A stretch of DNA of 64,000 nucleotides from Nitratidesulfovibrio termitidis HI1 (lineage in GTDB: Bacteria > Desulfobacterota > Desulfovibrionia > Desulfovibrionales > Desulfovibrionaceae). The notes under the pieces are model-generated. The model made no database searches and was not told the DNA's origin. It worked only from the letters and a program-made list of their open reading frames with translations. Positions 28,056 through 35,577 of the stretch are shown here, in pieces. Position 1 is the first letter of the stretch; each line of letters begins with the position of its first letter. A program made the translations under genes and the position numbers. Location of the stretch: positions 838,388 to 902,387 of the forward strand of contig NZ_KI632512.1 of NCBI RefSeq assembly GCF_000504305.1, given 5' to 3'.

Positions 28056-28099
28056 AGTCCAATTCCGTTATACAACATACGGCAAGATAGATAGCAAGG
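28056..28099 (+). promoter_or_regulatory. CRISPR leader (very short)
   Basis: The 44 bases between the cas2 stop and the first repeat form the leader side: repeat orientation matches type I-E transcription on the plus strand, and the decayed repeat is at the other end. The stretch is AT-richer than its surroundings (TTATACAACATACGG). It is shorter than usual I-E leaders, so promoter or IHF-type elements may extend into cas2. Confidence 0.5.
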
Positions 28100-30873
28100 G
28101 TTCCCCCCGCGCCTGCGGGGATAGGCCCAGATCATGGCCCGCGCCGTGCTCGTCGCGCAGGTTCCCCCCGCGCCTGCGGGGATAGGCCCGTTCCAAACGC
28201 TTCTGCGGTTGCGGGTGTCCGGTTCCCCCCGCGCCTGCGGGGATAGGCCCCAAAGACTCTTCCGCCATCAATCGACAGCACGGTTCCCCCCGCGCCTGCG
28301 GGGATAGGCCCGAGGGGCACGAGGCGGGGTGAGCGAGATCAACGTTCCCCCCGCGCCTGCGGGGATAGGCCCAGTCCCGTGGTGGGGTCAGACGAACGGG
28401 ACAAGTTCCCCCCGCGCCTGCGGGGATAGGCCCATCAGCCCCTTTTCCGCCTCGATGACGCGGCCGTTCCCCCCGCGCCTGCGGGGATAGGCCCTGCTCG
28501 ACGGGCGTGTTGGCCACGTTGCCGCCGTTCCCCCCGCGCCTGCGGGGATAGGCCCTCAATGCCATTTTGCGCAAGCGGGGCGCTGCAGTTCCCCCCGCGC
28601 CTGCGGGGATAGGCCCGCCGCCGCCTGCGGGGCAACGAGGCCATTGCCGTTCCCCCCGCGCCTGCGGGGATAGGCCCAAGGTGCGCGACCGGCTCGAAGC
28701 GGCCCGCAAGTTCCCCCCGCGCCTGCGGGGATAGGCCCGCGCGTCATGCCGGTCGCCTTGTCCGTGACGAGTTCCCCCCGCGCCTGCGGGGATAGGCCCC
28801 CGGCCCACCAGGCGCGCACGGTGTCCCAGTTGTTCCCCCCGCGCCTGCGGGGATAGGCCCTGAACAGGAAAGGATGGTGGGAGTACGAGCCTGTTCCCCC
28901 CGCGCCTGCGGGGATAGGCCGTATTGCGCCACGCGGTCCAGCAGATCGTCCAGGTTCCCCCCGCGCCTGCGGGGATAGGCCCGCAAGGAGCAAAGCCATG
29001 ACGAGTCTGACTACGTTCCCCCCGCGCCTGCGGGGATAGGCCCTACCCTCACGGTTCGATCGGCTGTTGATCAGTGTTCCCCCCGCGCCTGCGGGGATAG
29101 GCCCTGCGCGGTGGCCGGGACAGCCCCCGGCGTGCTGTTCCCCCCGCGCCTGCGGGGATAGGCCCCACCTTTAACAGGTCATTCGCCATATAGCGGCGTT
29201 CCCCCCGCGCCTGCGGGGATAGGCCCCACAGCGCCGCGCCCGCCAGCACGGCCAGCGCGTTCCCCCCGCGCCTGCGGGGATAGGCCCTGGGCCAGCAGGT
29301 GCAGCGTTTCGATGCTCAAGTTCCCCCCGCGCCTGCGGGGATAGGCCCTGGCCAGCCGCCCGCCGCAGACGCTACGGGACGTTCCCCCCGCGCCTGCGGG
29401 GATAGGCCCCTCGGCGATCTCCAGCGTGGTGGTGAACGTCTGTTCCCCCCGCGCCTGCGGGGATAGGCCCCCCGCCATCATGCGTGCGCCCTCGGACCGC
29501 GCGTTCCCCCCGCGCCTGCGGGGATAGGCCCTGCCCGGCGGGGCCGCCAGCGTCGGGGAGCAGGTTCCCCCCGCGCCTGCGGGGATAGGCCCCCGGCCAG
29601 CCTGTTCCGCCACGTGCTGCAGGGGTTCCCCCCGCGCCTGCGGGGATAGGCCCTGCTCATACCGCAGGGCCTCCCTGCTTTCCAGGTTCCCCCCGCGCCT
29701 GCGGGGATAGGCCCGGTGCAGGCCGGGCTAGGGTCGGGGGCCTTGGGTTCCCCCCGCGCCTGCGGGGATAGGCCCTCTCACGGAGGACACCATGCGCAAC
29801 ATCTGCAGTTCCCCCCGCGCCTGCGGGGATAGGCCCGCCACGGTCTGCTTTTCAAAGGACGCGCCAGGGTTCCCCCCGCGCCTGCGGGGATAGGCCGTCC
29901 ATGCCTCGCCGTGCGTGTCCAGCGTAATGGTTCCCCCCGCGCCTGCGGGGATAGGCCCATCGTCCTGTCGCGCCTGTACACGCCGGTCAAGTTCCCCCCG
30001 CGCCTGCGGGGATAGGCCCTTCCTACGTCGAATGCAGATTCCCCGTGCCCCGTTCCCCCCGCGCCTGCGGGGATAGGCCCATGACCATGGACACGGTGCC
30101 GCCGGTGGTCTTGTTCCCCCCGCGCCTGCGGGGATAGGCCCTCGTTGAACGGATTCTCGTCGCCGTCGTGCGTGTTCCCCCCGCGCCTGCGGGGATAGGC
30201 CCTGGGCGAGCACCAGCGCGAAACCGCCCAGTACGTTCCCCCCGCGCCTGCGGGGATAGGCCCATGGCCGTGGCCCGCCAGGCGGCGGAGGCCATGTTCC
30301 CCCCGCGCCTGCGGGGATAGGCCCTGGGCGAGCACCAGCGCGAAACCGCCCAGTACGTTCCCCCCGCGCCTGCGGGGATAGGCCCTGGAAAAGGGGTTCG
30401 CCAAGCTTCAGGATGCCGTTCCCCCCGCGCCTGCGGGGATAGGCCCCCGCGAAGGAGCGCGCGCCATGTACCAGCGTAGTTCCCCCCGCGCCTGCGGGGA
30501 TAGGCCCTGCGGAATCTTGTTGCGTATCCAGTTCGTGCCGTTCCCCCCGCGCCTGCGGGGATAGGCCCAGACGGCAGTGAACGCGCCCTGCGTGTCGTGC
30601 GTTCCCCCCGCGCCTGCGGGGATAGGCCCTGTCCGAATAACCGGAGAGGATTACCCCATGCGTTCCCCCCGCGCCTGCGGGGATAGGCCCTGGCCGACGA
30701 GGGCTGGACGGTGTGGGCCCCAGTTCCCCCCGCGCCTGCGGGGATAGGCCCTCGGCCAGTACTCCCGTGGGCTGGGATCGAACGTTCCCCCCGCGCCTGC
30801 GGGGATAGGCCCGTGTGCCAGCCGTCGGCCTACTTCCGTTCCAGGTTCCCCCGCAGGCTGGAGCAATGACAAG
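28100..30873 (+). CRISPR. Type I-E CRISPR array, 45 full repeats plus a degenerate terminal repeat
   Basis: The repeat is 29 bases, GTTCCCCCCGCGCC followed by TGCGGGGATAGGCCC, with the CCCCGCGCCTGCGGGG hairpin that Cas6e cuts. The first repeat is at 28100, the last full one at 30784, and the period is exactly 61 bases throughout (32-base spacers), which gives 45 full repeats and 45 spacers. The copy at 30845 keeps GTTCCCCCGCAGG and then decays, marking the leader-distal end. Repeats 14 (28893-28921) and 30 (29869-29897) end in G instead of C. The spacers at 30203-30234 and 30325-30356 are identical. Confidence 0.99.
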
Positions 30874-30886
30874 ACCGAAGCGGATC

Positions 30887-30929
30887 AGCCGGAGAGATGC
30901 CTTGCGCGTCGCGTCTCTACGGCTTTTTT
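30887..30929 (+). terminator. Terminator of the CRISPR precursor RNA
   Basis: AGCCG + AGAGATGC pairs with GCGTCTCT + CGGCT (one internal mismatch, one G-U pair), with a 10-base loop and a T6 run at 30924-30929. It begins 42 bases after the start of the degenerate last repeat and would end the pre-crRNA. Confidence 0.8.
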
Positions 30930-31024
30930 GGCTGCTGCGCATCGACGCCACGTGAGAGCGGCTTTTTCCCCGCATCTTTCATGTAGAGAGAATGGTCTGG
31001 CTTGGCGCCGTTTTCATACCACGG

Positions 31025-31257
31025 TTACCAGCGGTCCCACAGCATCTTGACTATTTCGACAGGATACATGCCGCAGTCGAACATTCTGTGATGGGTCTTG
31101 CAAAGATATGCTAGGTTGTCAGGGGGGTCATTGCTTGGATCGTGATTCAGGTGCGCCACGTCCAAGGCCACGGCCAGCGTAAAACCGCAAACGGCACAGC
31201 AAGTGACGGGTAGGCTGCTTTGGCCATACGGCGTGTGATTGTGCGCCGTTTTCCCAT
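31025..31257 (-). pseudogene. Small HNH endonuclease-like gene, apparently frameshifted at its start
   Basis: On the minus strand a frame ending at 31025 reads ...VTCCAVCGFTLAVALDVAHL, then NHDPSNDPPDNLAYLCKTHH and RMFDCGMYPVEIVKML. This has the small HNH pattern: a CxxC pair, the DVAHLNHD core, DNL, and a LCxTHH end. That frame has no ATG, GTG or TTG start. A well-placed start (AAGGAAA then ATG at 31257) lies in the neighbouring frame and leads to a stop after 36 codons. One extra G in the ATGGG run would join them into a protein of about 77 residues. It is convergent with the CRISPR array. Confidence 0.65.
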
Positions 31258-31716
31258 GTTGTTTCCTTTGTCGTGGCCGCTCAATCCAGAATATTACCTA
31301 CAGGATAATCCGCCATGAGCACACTTGGAGGAGGCGGCCCGACTTTGCTGCTTCCCGCACATAAAACAACCCGGCCTCCCGGACTGATAATTTTTCCACA
31401 GGGAGAGGGCATGAAACTCGGCCAAGCAGAAACTCCTGTACAGAAAAGAGCGGCCCCATACCGATTATGCGCGGTACGGGGCCGGTTCCTTTGAGCAAAC
31501 AGCCTTTGCCAGCACAGTGACGAAACCATGCGACCTGTCTTTCATGTGAATAACGGAAGGCAGGCTTTTTTTTTATTGCCACACCACGCCTGACATTTTT
31601 CTTGCAATAAAAATGCGTTGCATTGTGTGCCATGATCTGCTTCAAAGGAATATGTGGTTCCGTGGACGTTGCACACCTCCCGATCCAGTGCATCGTCCGG
31701 GTGCCTCCCCCTCCAG

Positions 31717-31755
31717 GAAGCCCCATGCCCCTTCCCCCCGGTTGCATGGGGCTTC
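31717..31755 (+). terminator. Perfect 12-bp hairpin after a C-rich tract
   Basis: GAAGCCCCATGC (31717-31728) pairs with GCATGGGGCTTC (31744-31755), 15-base loop. It shares the block AGGAAGCC(C/T)CATGCC and the preceding C-run with the hairpin at 35335. Confidence 0.55.
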
Positions 31756-32184
31756 TCTCGTGGCTGTGCAGTCGATGTGGGCTTATCCCCGCGTCTGTGC
31801 CGCGACTTGGCCTTGGCCTGCCGATGCCGCATGCCATGATGGAACTGGAATCATGCACCCAGCCTGCCGCGACACTCCGCGCCCCCTGTCCGTCAATGTG
31901 CGGAGGATGCCCACAGCCTGTGCGGCAGAGGGACAGAACCCTGTCTCCCGGCAATCGGTCAAGGTGATACGCGGTATACAGTCTGGCGCTGCCCGTTTGG
32001 AGTACGTGTTCCTGGGGCTTGCGGTAGCTTGCCCCCCTTGGGGGGGGCACAAAATGGACACACCACATCATTCCACCAGGCGGCGGAAAATACAAAGAGC
32101 ATGCACGGCCCCTGCGATCCCCTCCGCACTCCGCGCAGCCGCCGCAGCCTGTACGGCACCACCAGAGACGGGACATGACAGATA

Positions 32185-32214
32185 GGCAAGGCCGGGAAAA
32201 ATCCCGGCCTTGCC
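32185..32214. terminator. Perfect 13-bp hairpin before the winged-helix gene
   Basis: Arms 32185-32197 and 32202-32214, loop AAAA. Neither side has a clear T-run. It isolates the following gene from upstream transcription. Confidence 0.5.
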
Positions 32215-32322
32215 CTTACGCCCTTCCAATCACCAGGGGAACGTTTCGCGTTTTCACCCATGTATGAAAAATGTCAGATGTCCGCACTAAAGTATGCTCG
32301 TCAACGACTGGAGCACACATAC

Positions 32323-32667
32323 ATGGAAGACACAAGTTTATACTGCGACATCCTGACAGTCCTCAAACCGTACTACAAGCGTACGCCACCAAGTGGTACG
32401 TGGCGCAGCCTGCTCTCCCTCCACCCTGCCCCTGCCGTTCTCGCCAGGACCATCATCGCCCTGGAAGACGAAGGCCACCTGGAAAAGAGCGACCTCGAAG
32501 GAAATGACTTCGATGATCCCGTGCACAACTGGCGCTTCAACGAGTCCACGCTAGGCATAACGGCCAAGGGCATCGACTTCCTGATACAACACTGCCCGCA
32601 CCAAGCCACCTACACCGTACAGATACTCAACGCTGCCCAGAGAACCAACAGGACAAAGAAAGGCTGA
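32323..32667 (+). CDS. Small winged-helix-like hypothetical protein
   Basis: A 114-residue protein, MEDTSLYCDILTVLKPYYKRTPPSG..., with ARTIIALEDEGHLEKSD followed by LGITAKGIDFLIQ, the pattern of small winged-helix proteins such as the YjcQ/DUF2513 group (helix, recognition helix, then the turn GITxxGxxFL). GGAG lies nine bases before the ATG at 32323; an upstream in-frame ATG at 32260 has no ribosome site. It ends two bases before the next HTH gene, so the two probably form one transcript. Confidence 0.6.
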   Translation: MEDTSLYCDILTVLKPYYKRTPPSGTWRSLLSLHPAPAVLARTIIALEDEGHLEKSDLEGNDFDDPVHNWRFNESTLGITAKGIDFLIQHCPHQATYTVQILNAAQRTNRTKKG

Positions 32668-32668
32668 C

Positions 32669-32953
32669 ATGTTTCTCACAGTTCACCAGGCTGCCAAACG
32701 TGCCTACCGCACCGAGAGTGCCATCTACAAGGCCGTCCGGAACGGCAAGCTGATGGCTTACCAAACCCGGCGCCACAGAAAAATCAGCATTCATCAGGCC
32801 GATCTTGATGCATGGATCGCCGCAACAAAAGTCGGTCGTCCGCGCAAACAGAAAAACACCAAACCGGAAGCCACCACTTCTCTCAAACAAACGGAGCCTG
32901 CATGCAACGCGCCCTCCTGCTCCCCCAATTGCTGCTGTTGCTCGGCGTGTTGA
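32669..32953 (+). CDS. Excisionase/MerR-like helix-turn-helix protein (module copy 2)
   Basis: A 94-residue protein, MFLTVHQAAKRAYRTESAIYKAVRNGKLMAYQTRRHRKISIHQADLDAWIAAT, homologous over its whole winged helix to the 17465 protein. The C-terminal tail is longer and ends with CSPNCCCCSAC; this end overlaps the lipoprotein start by 52 bases in another frame, so the odd cysteine-rich tail may be only a by-product of the overlap. AAAGG precedes the ATG. Confidence 0.7.
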   Translation: MFLTVHQAAKRAYRTESAIYKAVRNGKLMAYQTRRHRKISIHQADLDAWIAATKVGRPRKQKNTKPEATTSLKQTEPACNAPSCSPNCCCCSAC

Positions 32954-33366
32954 CACTCACCAACGTCGGGTGCGAACGCGCCCCTGATGCCTCCCCCAAG
33001 GCCACCTACGACACATGGGACATGCTGGCGCGCAGTGACTTCCAGCTTGTCAGCCGCAACGGCGGCCAACTATCAGGCAACAGACAGCCAACCCTGTCGT
33101 TCCACCGCGACAACCGGGTAAGCGGCAGCATCTGCAATCGCTTCACTGGGCATGGATACGTGGTCAATGATCACCTGATTCTCACCGGCCTGATCTTCAG
33201 CAGCATGCTCTGTGCCGATTCGGAATTGAACGCCCTCGAAACGGAATTCGGCGCAGCCCTCAGGCAGGGGGCCCGCATTACCCTGCAAAATGACCAACTC
33301 CACCTGTGGGGGGACGGGATAGACCTTGTCTACATCCGCAAGTGGTCCAAGTCGGCAAAGCCATAG
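32902..33366 (+). CDS. META-domain (HslJ-like) lipoprotein (module copy 2)
   Basis: A 154-residue lipoprotein precursor: leucine-rich signal MQRALLLPQLLLLLGVLTLTNVGC with the lipobox Cys about residue 24, then a META domain with PTLSFHRDNRVSGSICNRFTG and a C-terminal DGIDLVYIRKWSK. It aligns along its full length with 17697-18155. GGAG precedes the ATG. Probably anchored in the outer membrane facing the periplasm; role unknown. Confidence 0.85.
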   Translation: MQRALLLPQLLLLLGVLTLTNVGCERAPDASPKATYDTWDMLARSDFQLVSRNGGQLSGNRQPTLSFHRDNRVSGSICNRFTGHGYVVNDHLILTGLIFSSMLCADSELNALETEFGAALRQGARITLQNDQLHLWGDGIDLVYIRKWSKSAKP

Positions 33367-33445
33367 CCGCCTGCCCCTCAGCCCGCCAAGCGGCGACGAC
33401 GGTCTCCGGCCAGATGTGGGCATGGAGCCTCTCCGGGAGATTGGA

Positions 33446-33715
33446 ATGCGTTCACCGGTATACACCTTGCTGCACTATGGCCCCCGTCTCGGCAGCCAGA
33501 TGCACATATTCGTCGCGGTTCATGACGATGAACTGTACCTGTCTGGCATCTCAAACACTTCGCTCTGCGGCAAGGTCAGCAGCGATGAGGTGCCGTTGGA
33601 TGTCTTCATGCTGGGCAAACGGGAAATGGCGGCCCACATGCTGCACGAGTTCAAGAACTCGGCAGAACACGTAACTGTTTGCTCCCACTGCGTGAAGGCA
33701 TTCCAGGGCCAATAG
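33446..33715 (+). CDS. Small hypothetical protein with a CxxC end
   Basis: An 89-residue protein starting MRSPVYTLLHYGPRLGSQMHIFVAVHDDELYLSG, with alternating beta-like hydrophobics and a C-terminal VCSHCVKAF that could bind metal. A GGGAG element lies seven bases upstream of the ATG at 33446. It follows the lipoprotein gene in the same direction by 79 bases. No family recognised. Confidence 0.5.
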   Translation: MRSPVYTLLHYGPRLGSQMHIFVAVHDDELYLSGISNTSLCGKVSSDEVPLDVFMLGKREMAAHMLHEFKNSAEHVTVCSHCVKAFQGQ

Positions 33716-34142
33716 TCCTGTCTGTGCTCACAGCCCCCTTCGGCCTTCTGCGGGATTTTTGTTTCCCATCACAGACGCGCTCTGCCTTGCCAACTGCATA
33801 TAACGAAAGCCAACGCCTTTGCCCCGTTGAGGACAAAGAGCAGATACTTCTTCGAAGAAGCCAAGCACTGTTGTTCCACACGAAATAAACGGACCCTTAA
33901 AACACGAGGGGAGCCCGCCAACTCCGCCGCATAGCTCAGCTGCGCAAAAACGAACACCTCAGGCCACCTTGTGAACGCATTGGCCAGCGGCCCCATAAAT
34001 CGTTGACGGCTCTTTGGCCTTCAGCGCCCCATGGCAATGCCCCTATTCGTCGCCTGGTGTCTTCACGGTCACATGCAATACAGTTGGCCCGGTTATCAGC
34101 TACAAACGCTCCCCCACCGTGCAATTTCACGAGTACTCAATC
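33716..34142. other. Gap of about 430 bases
   Basis: No gene is supported. A TTTTTG run follows a weak GC stem near 33735-33765 and may act as a terminator for the upstream gene. Confidence 0.35.
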
Positions 34143-34457
34143 ATGAAGGATTTCGCATCGCGCCCCCTCTTTGTCATGCTGCTTGCTTTCATGTTCACCA
34201 CTGCGATGATTACCGACATACCCGACTACGATATCATACATATTTGCCGCAAGAAGACAGAAAAAATATCAGCCAACTATGAATCATGTCTGTGGTACGA
34301 AGAAGATTCACGAGATATTCTCTTTAACATATGGAATAAATTATGTGTTACGAATTCCATGAAAGCATCATGCAAGGATTCTTGTGACAATTACTCCTGC
34401 ATATTGAGTTGTATTACTAAAAAAACTGACGTTAGAATATGGAGCCTATTCCCTTAA
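34143..34457 (+). CDS. Small exported cysteine-rich protein, possibly frameshifted
   Basis: A 104-residue protein with an N-terminal hydrophobic segment (LFVMLLAFMFTTAMI) that looks like a signal peptide, then seven Cys in the mature part (ICRK, SCLW, LCVT, SCKDSC, SCILSC). The low GC content sets it apart from its neighbours. After ...CITKK the frame ends soon, but at the A7 run near 34420 a one-base change would extend the frame into a long serine/tyrosine/threonine-rich stretch reaching past 34600. No family recognised. Confidence 0.5.
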   Translation: MKDFASRPLFVMLLAFMFTTAMITDIPDYDIIHICRKKTEKISANYESCLWYEEDSRDILFNIWNKLCVTNSMKASCKDSCDNYSCILSCITKKTDVRIWSLFP

Positions 34458-35076
34458 AGAATGCACAGCGCACCATACTGAAATATATCTCTATTCATAT
34501 ATATCTTCGCACTGCAGCATAAGCGATGGCACAGGAGCATATACATCATCATATTCTGAAAAATTATGGTCTCCCACACCATATCGGACTACTTTATGGA
34601 CTCCAGATGGAGTCGCCAAATCCCCCTCAGTTGCCAGACTGCCTTCAAAGGGCCTTTGTTACACTTGGGTTCTCCCAGCAAGATGCCTTCTTTTCCGCCC
34701 ACGGACTCCACAAGATACCTTTAGGCCCTGTAAACGCCACATTGGTTCTAGTTTCGCGGCACCCGTTCCGTTACGACACGCCCACCAGCGCCGCCCTGTC
34801 CGCTGGCGACCACCCCCAGAGAGTGGCCGGTGATTTTCGGTACGGCAAGCTACGAAGAATCCGGGCACATCCTACCGCCAACCATCCACGCCCCTGATGC
34901 CGCTCATGACAGGCAGCATTGCAGGCTACTTTGACTGCCGGAAGCACACCCCACTTCCCCATGATGCTTCCGGCCACGACTGGAGACAGAGAAAAATCAG
35001 GCGTATTGTGTAGACATGACACACGGCGCGCACTCGCCGTTCGGCCTTGGAAACCCCATGGCGAGCAGTAACCAGT

Positions 35077-35108
35077 GAACAGGCTCCCCGCCGTTGGGGA
35101 GCCTGTTC
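35077..35108. terminator. Perfect 13-bp hairpin
   Basis: Arms 35077-35089 and 35096-35108, loop of six bases. No T-run on either side; a terminator-like or RNA-processing stem. Confidence 0.5.
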
Positions 35109-35334
35109 CAGTTTGGCCCGGGACCCCGCCCATCAGCAAAAGACAGCATCGGAGAGAGCCGACACAATTCCATTGCCAACGGCGCAATCTCATCTGACAA
35201 TTATCCAACACGCGGGCAATGCATAAAATAGTTGCACTCCGCACAGCGATATGGTCTATGGCAATCAAGAGTTTCGCACAGGTGGTGCACACCCCCCCTG
35301 ATGCATCACCGACAATGCGAACTCCCCCCCCCAG

Positions 35335-35376
35335 GAAGCCTCATGCCACCCTCTCCAGGCATGAGGCTTCTGCTTT
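35335..35376 (+). terminator. Strong intrinsic terminator after a C9 run
   Basis: GAAGCCTCATGCC (35335-35347) pairs perfectly with 35358-35370 and is followed by TGCTTTT. It faces the HerA-like gene and would stop plus-strand transcription from running into it. Confidence 0.75.
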
Positions 35377-35577
35377 TCGCTTCGTGCCGCATCGTTCCGA
35401 TCAGCCCAGTCCACGTTTTCGGACACCCGTTACAGCTTTCCAGAGCGATGCCGCGCCTGCGCAACATAACCGCCCGCCCTCCTGTCGCCTCGCTAGGCGC
35501 GGCAGGCTCCGTCACGCAATGCCTTCCACCCACCGCCCCGGCCATGCCTGTCCCTACCGCCTGCCGTGTTCCGCAGA

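Larger units (their letters stand above)
31258..32322. other. Gap of about 1 kb with hairpins, no supported gene
   Basis: Several open frames cross this stretch on both strands but none resembles a protein family, and their codon content is not convincing. It contains the hairpins at 31717-31755 and 32185-32214 and a C/G-rich inverted patch near 32030. Confidence 0.4.
34458..35577. other. Gap of about 1.1 kb with hairpins
   Basis: Apart from the possible frameshifted tail of the Cys-rich gene (to about 34700), no gene is supported. Two strong hairpins (35077-35108 and 35335-35370) and C8/C9 runs near 35292 and 35323 are present. Confidence 0.4.

Noticed and set aside
28068-30975. Long minus-strand open frames rich in GPIPAGAGGT, AYPRRRGGN and GLSPQARGE repeats
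   Set aside because: They are the three-frame translation of the CRISPR repeat. The 61-base period is not a multiple of three, so the three peptide versions alternate; this is not a repeat protein.
31613-32185. A 190-codon plus-strand frame between the HNH gene and the winged-helix gene
   Set aside because: It crosses a perfect hairpin, is Pro/Arg/Cys-rich, has no ribosome site and competes with equally long frames on the other strand.
34526-34897. A 123-codon plus-strand frame starting MAQEHIHHH
   Set aside because: No ribosome site. The neighbouring frame continuing from the Cys-rich gene looks more protein-like in the first half, and the second half looks non-coding in every frame.
30845-35577. 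Searched for a second tRNA-fMet fragment marking the right end of the island after the CRISPR region
   Set aside because: No copy of the 45-base core or a partial match beyond a few bases was seen. The island end could not be placed here.
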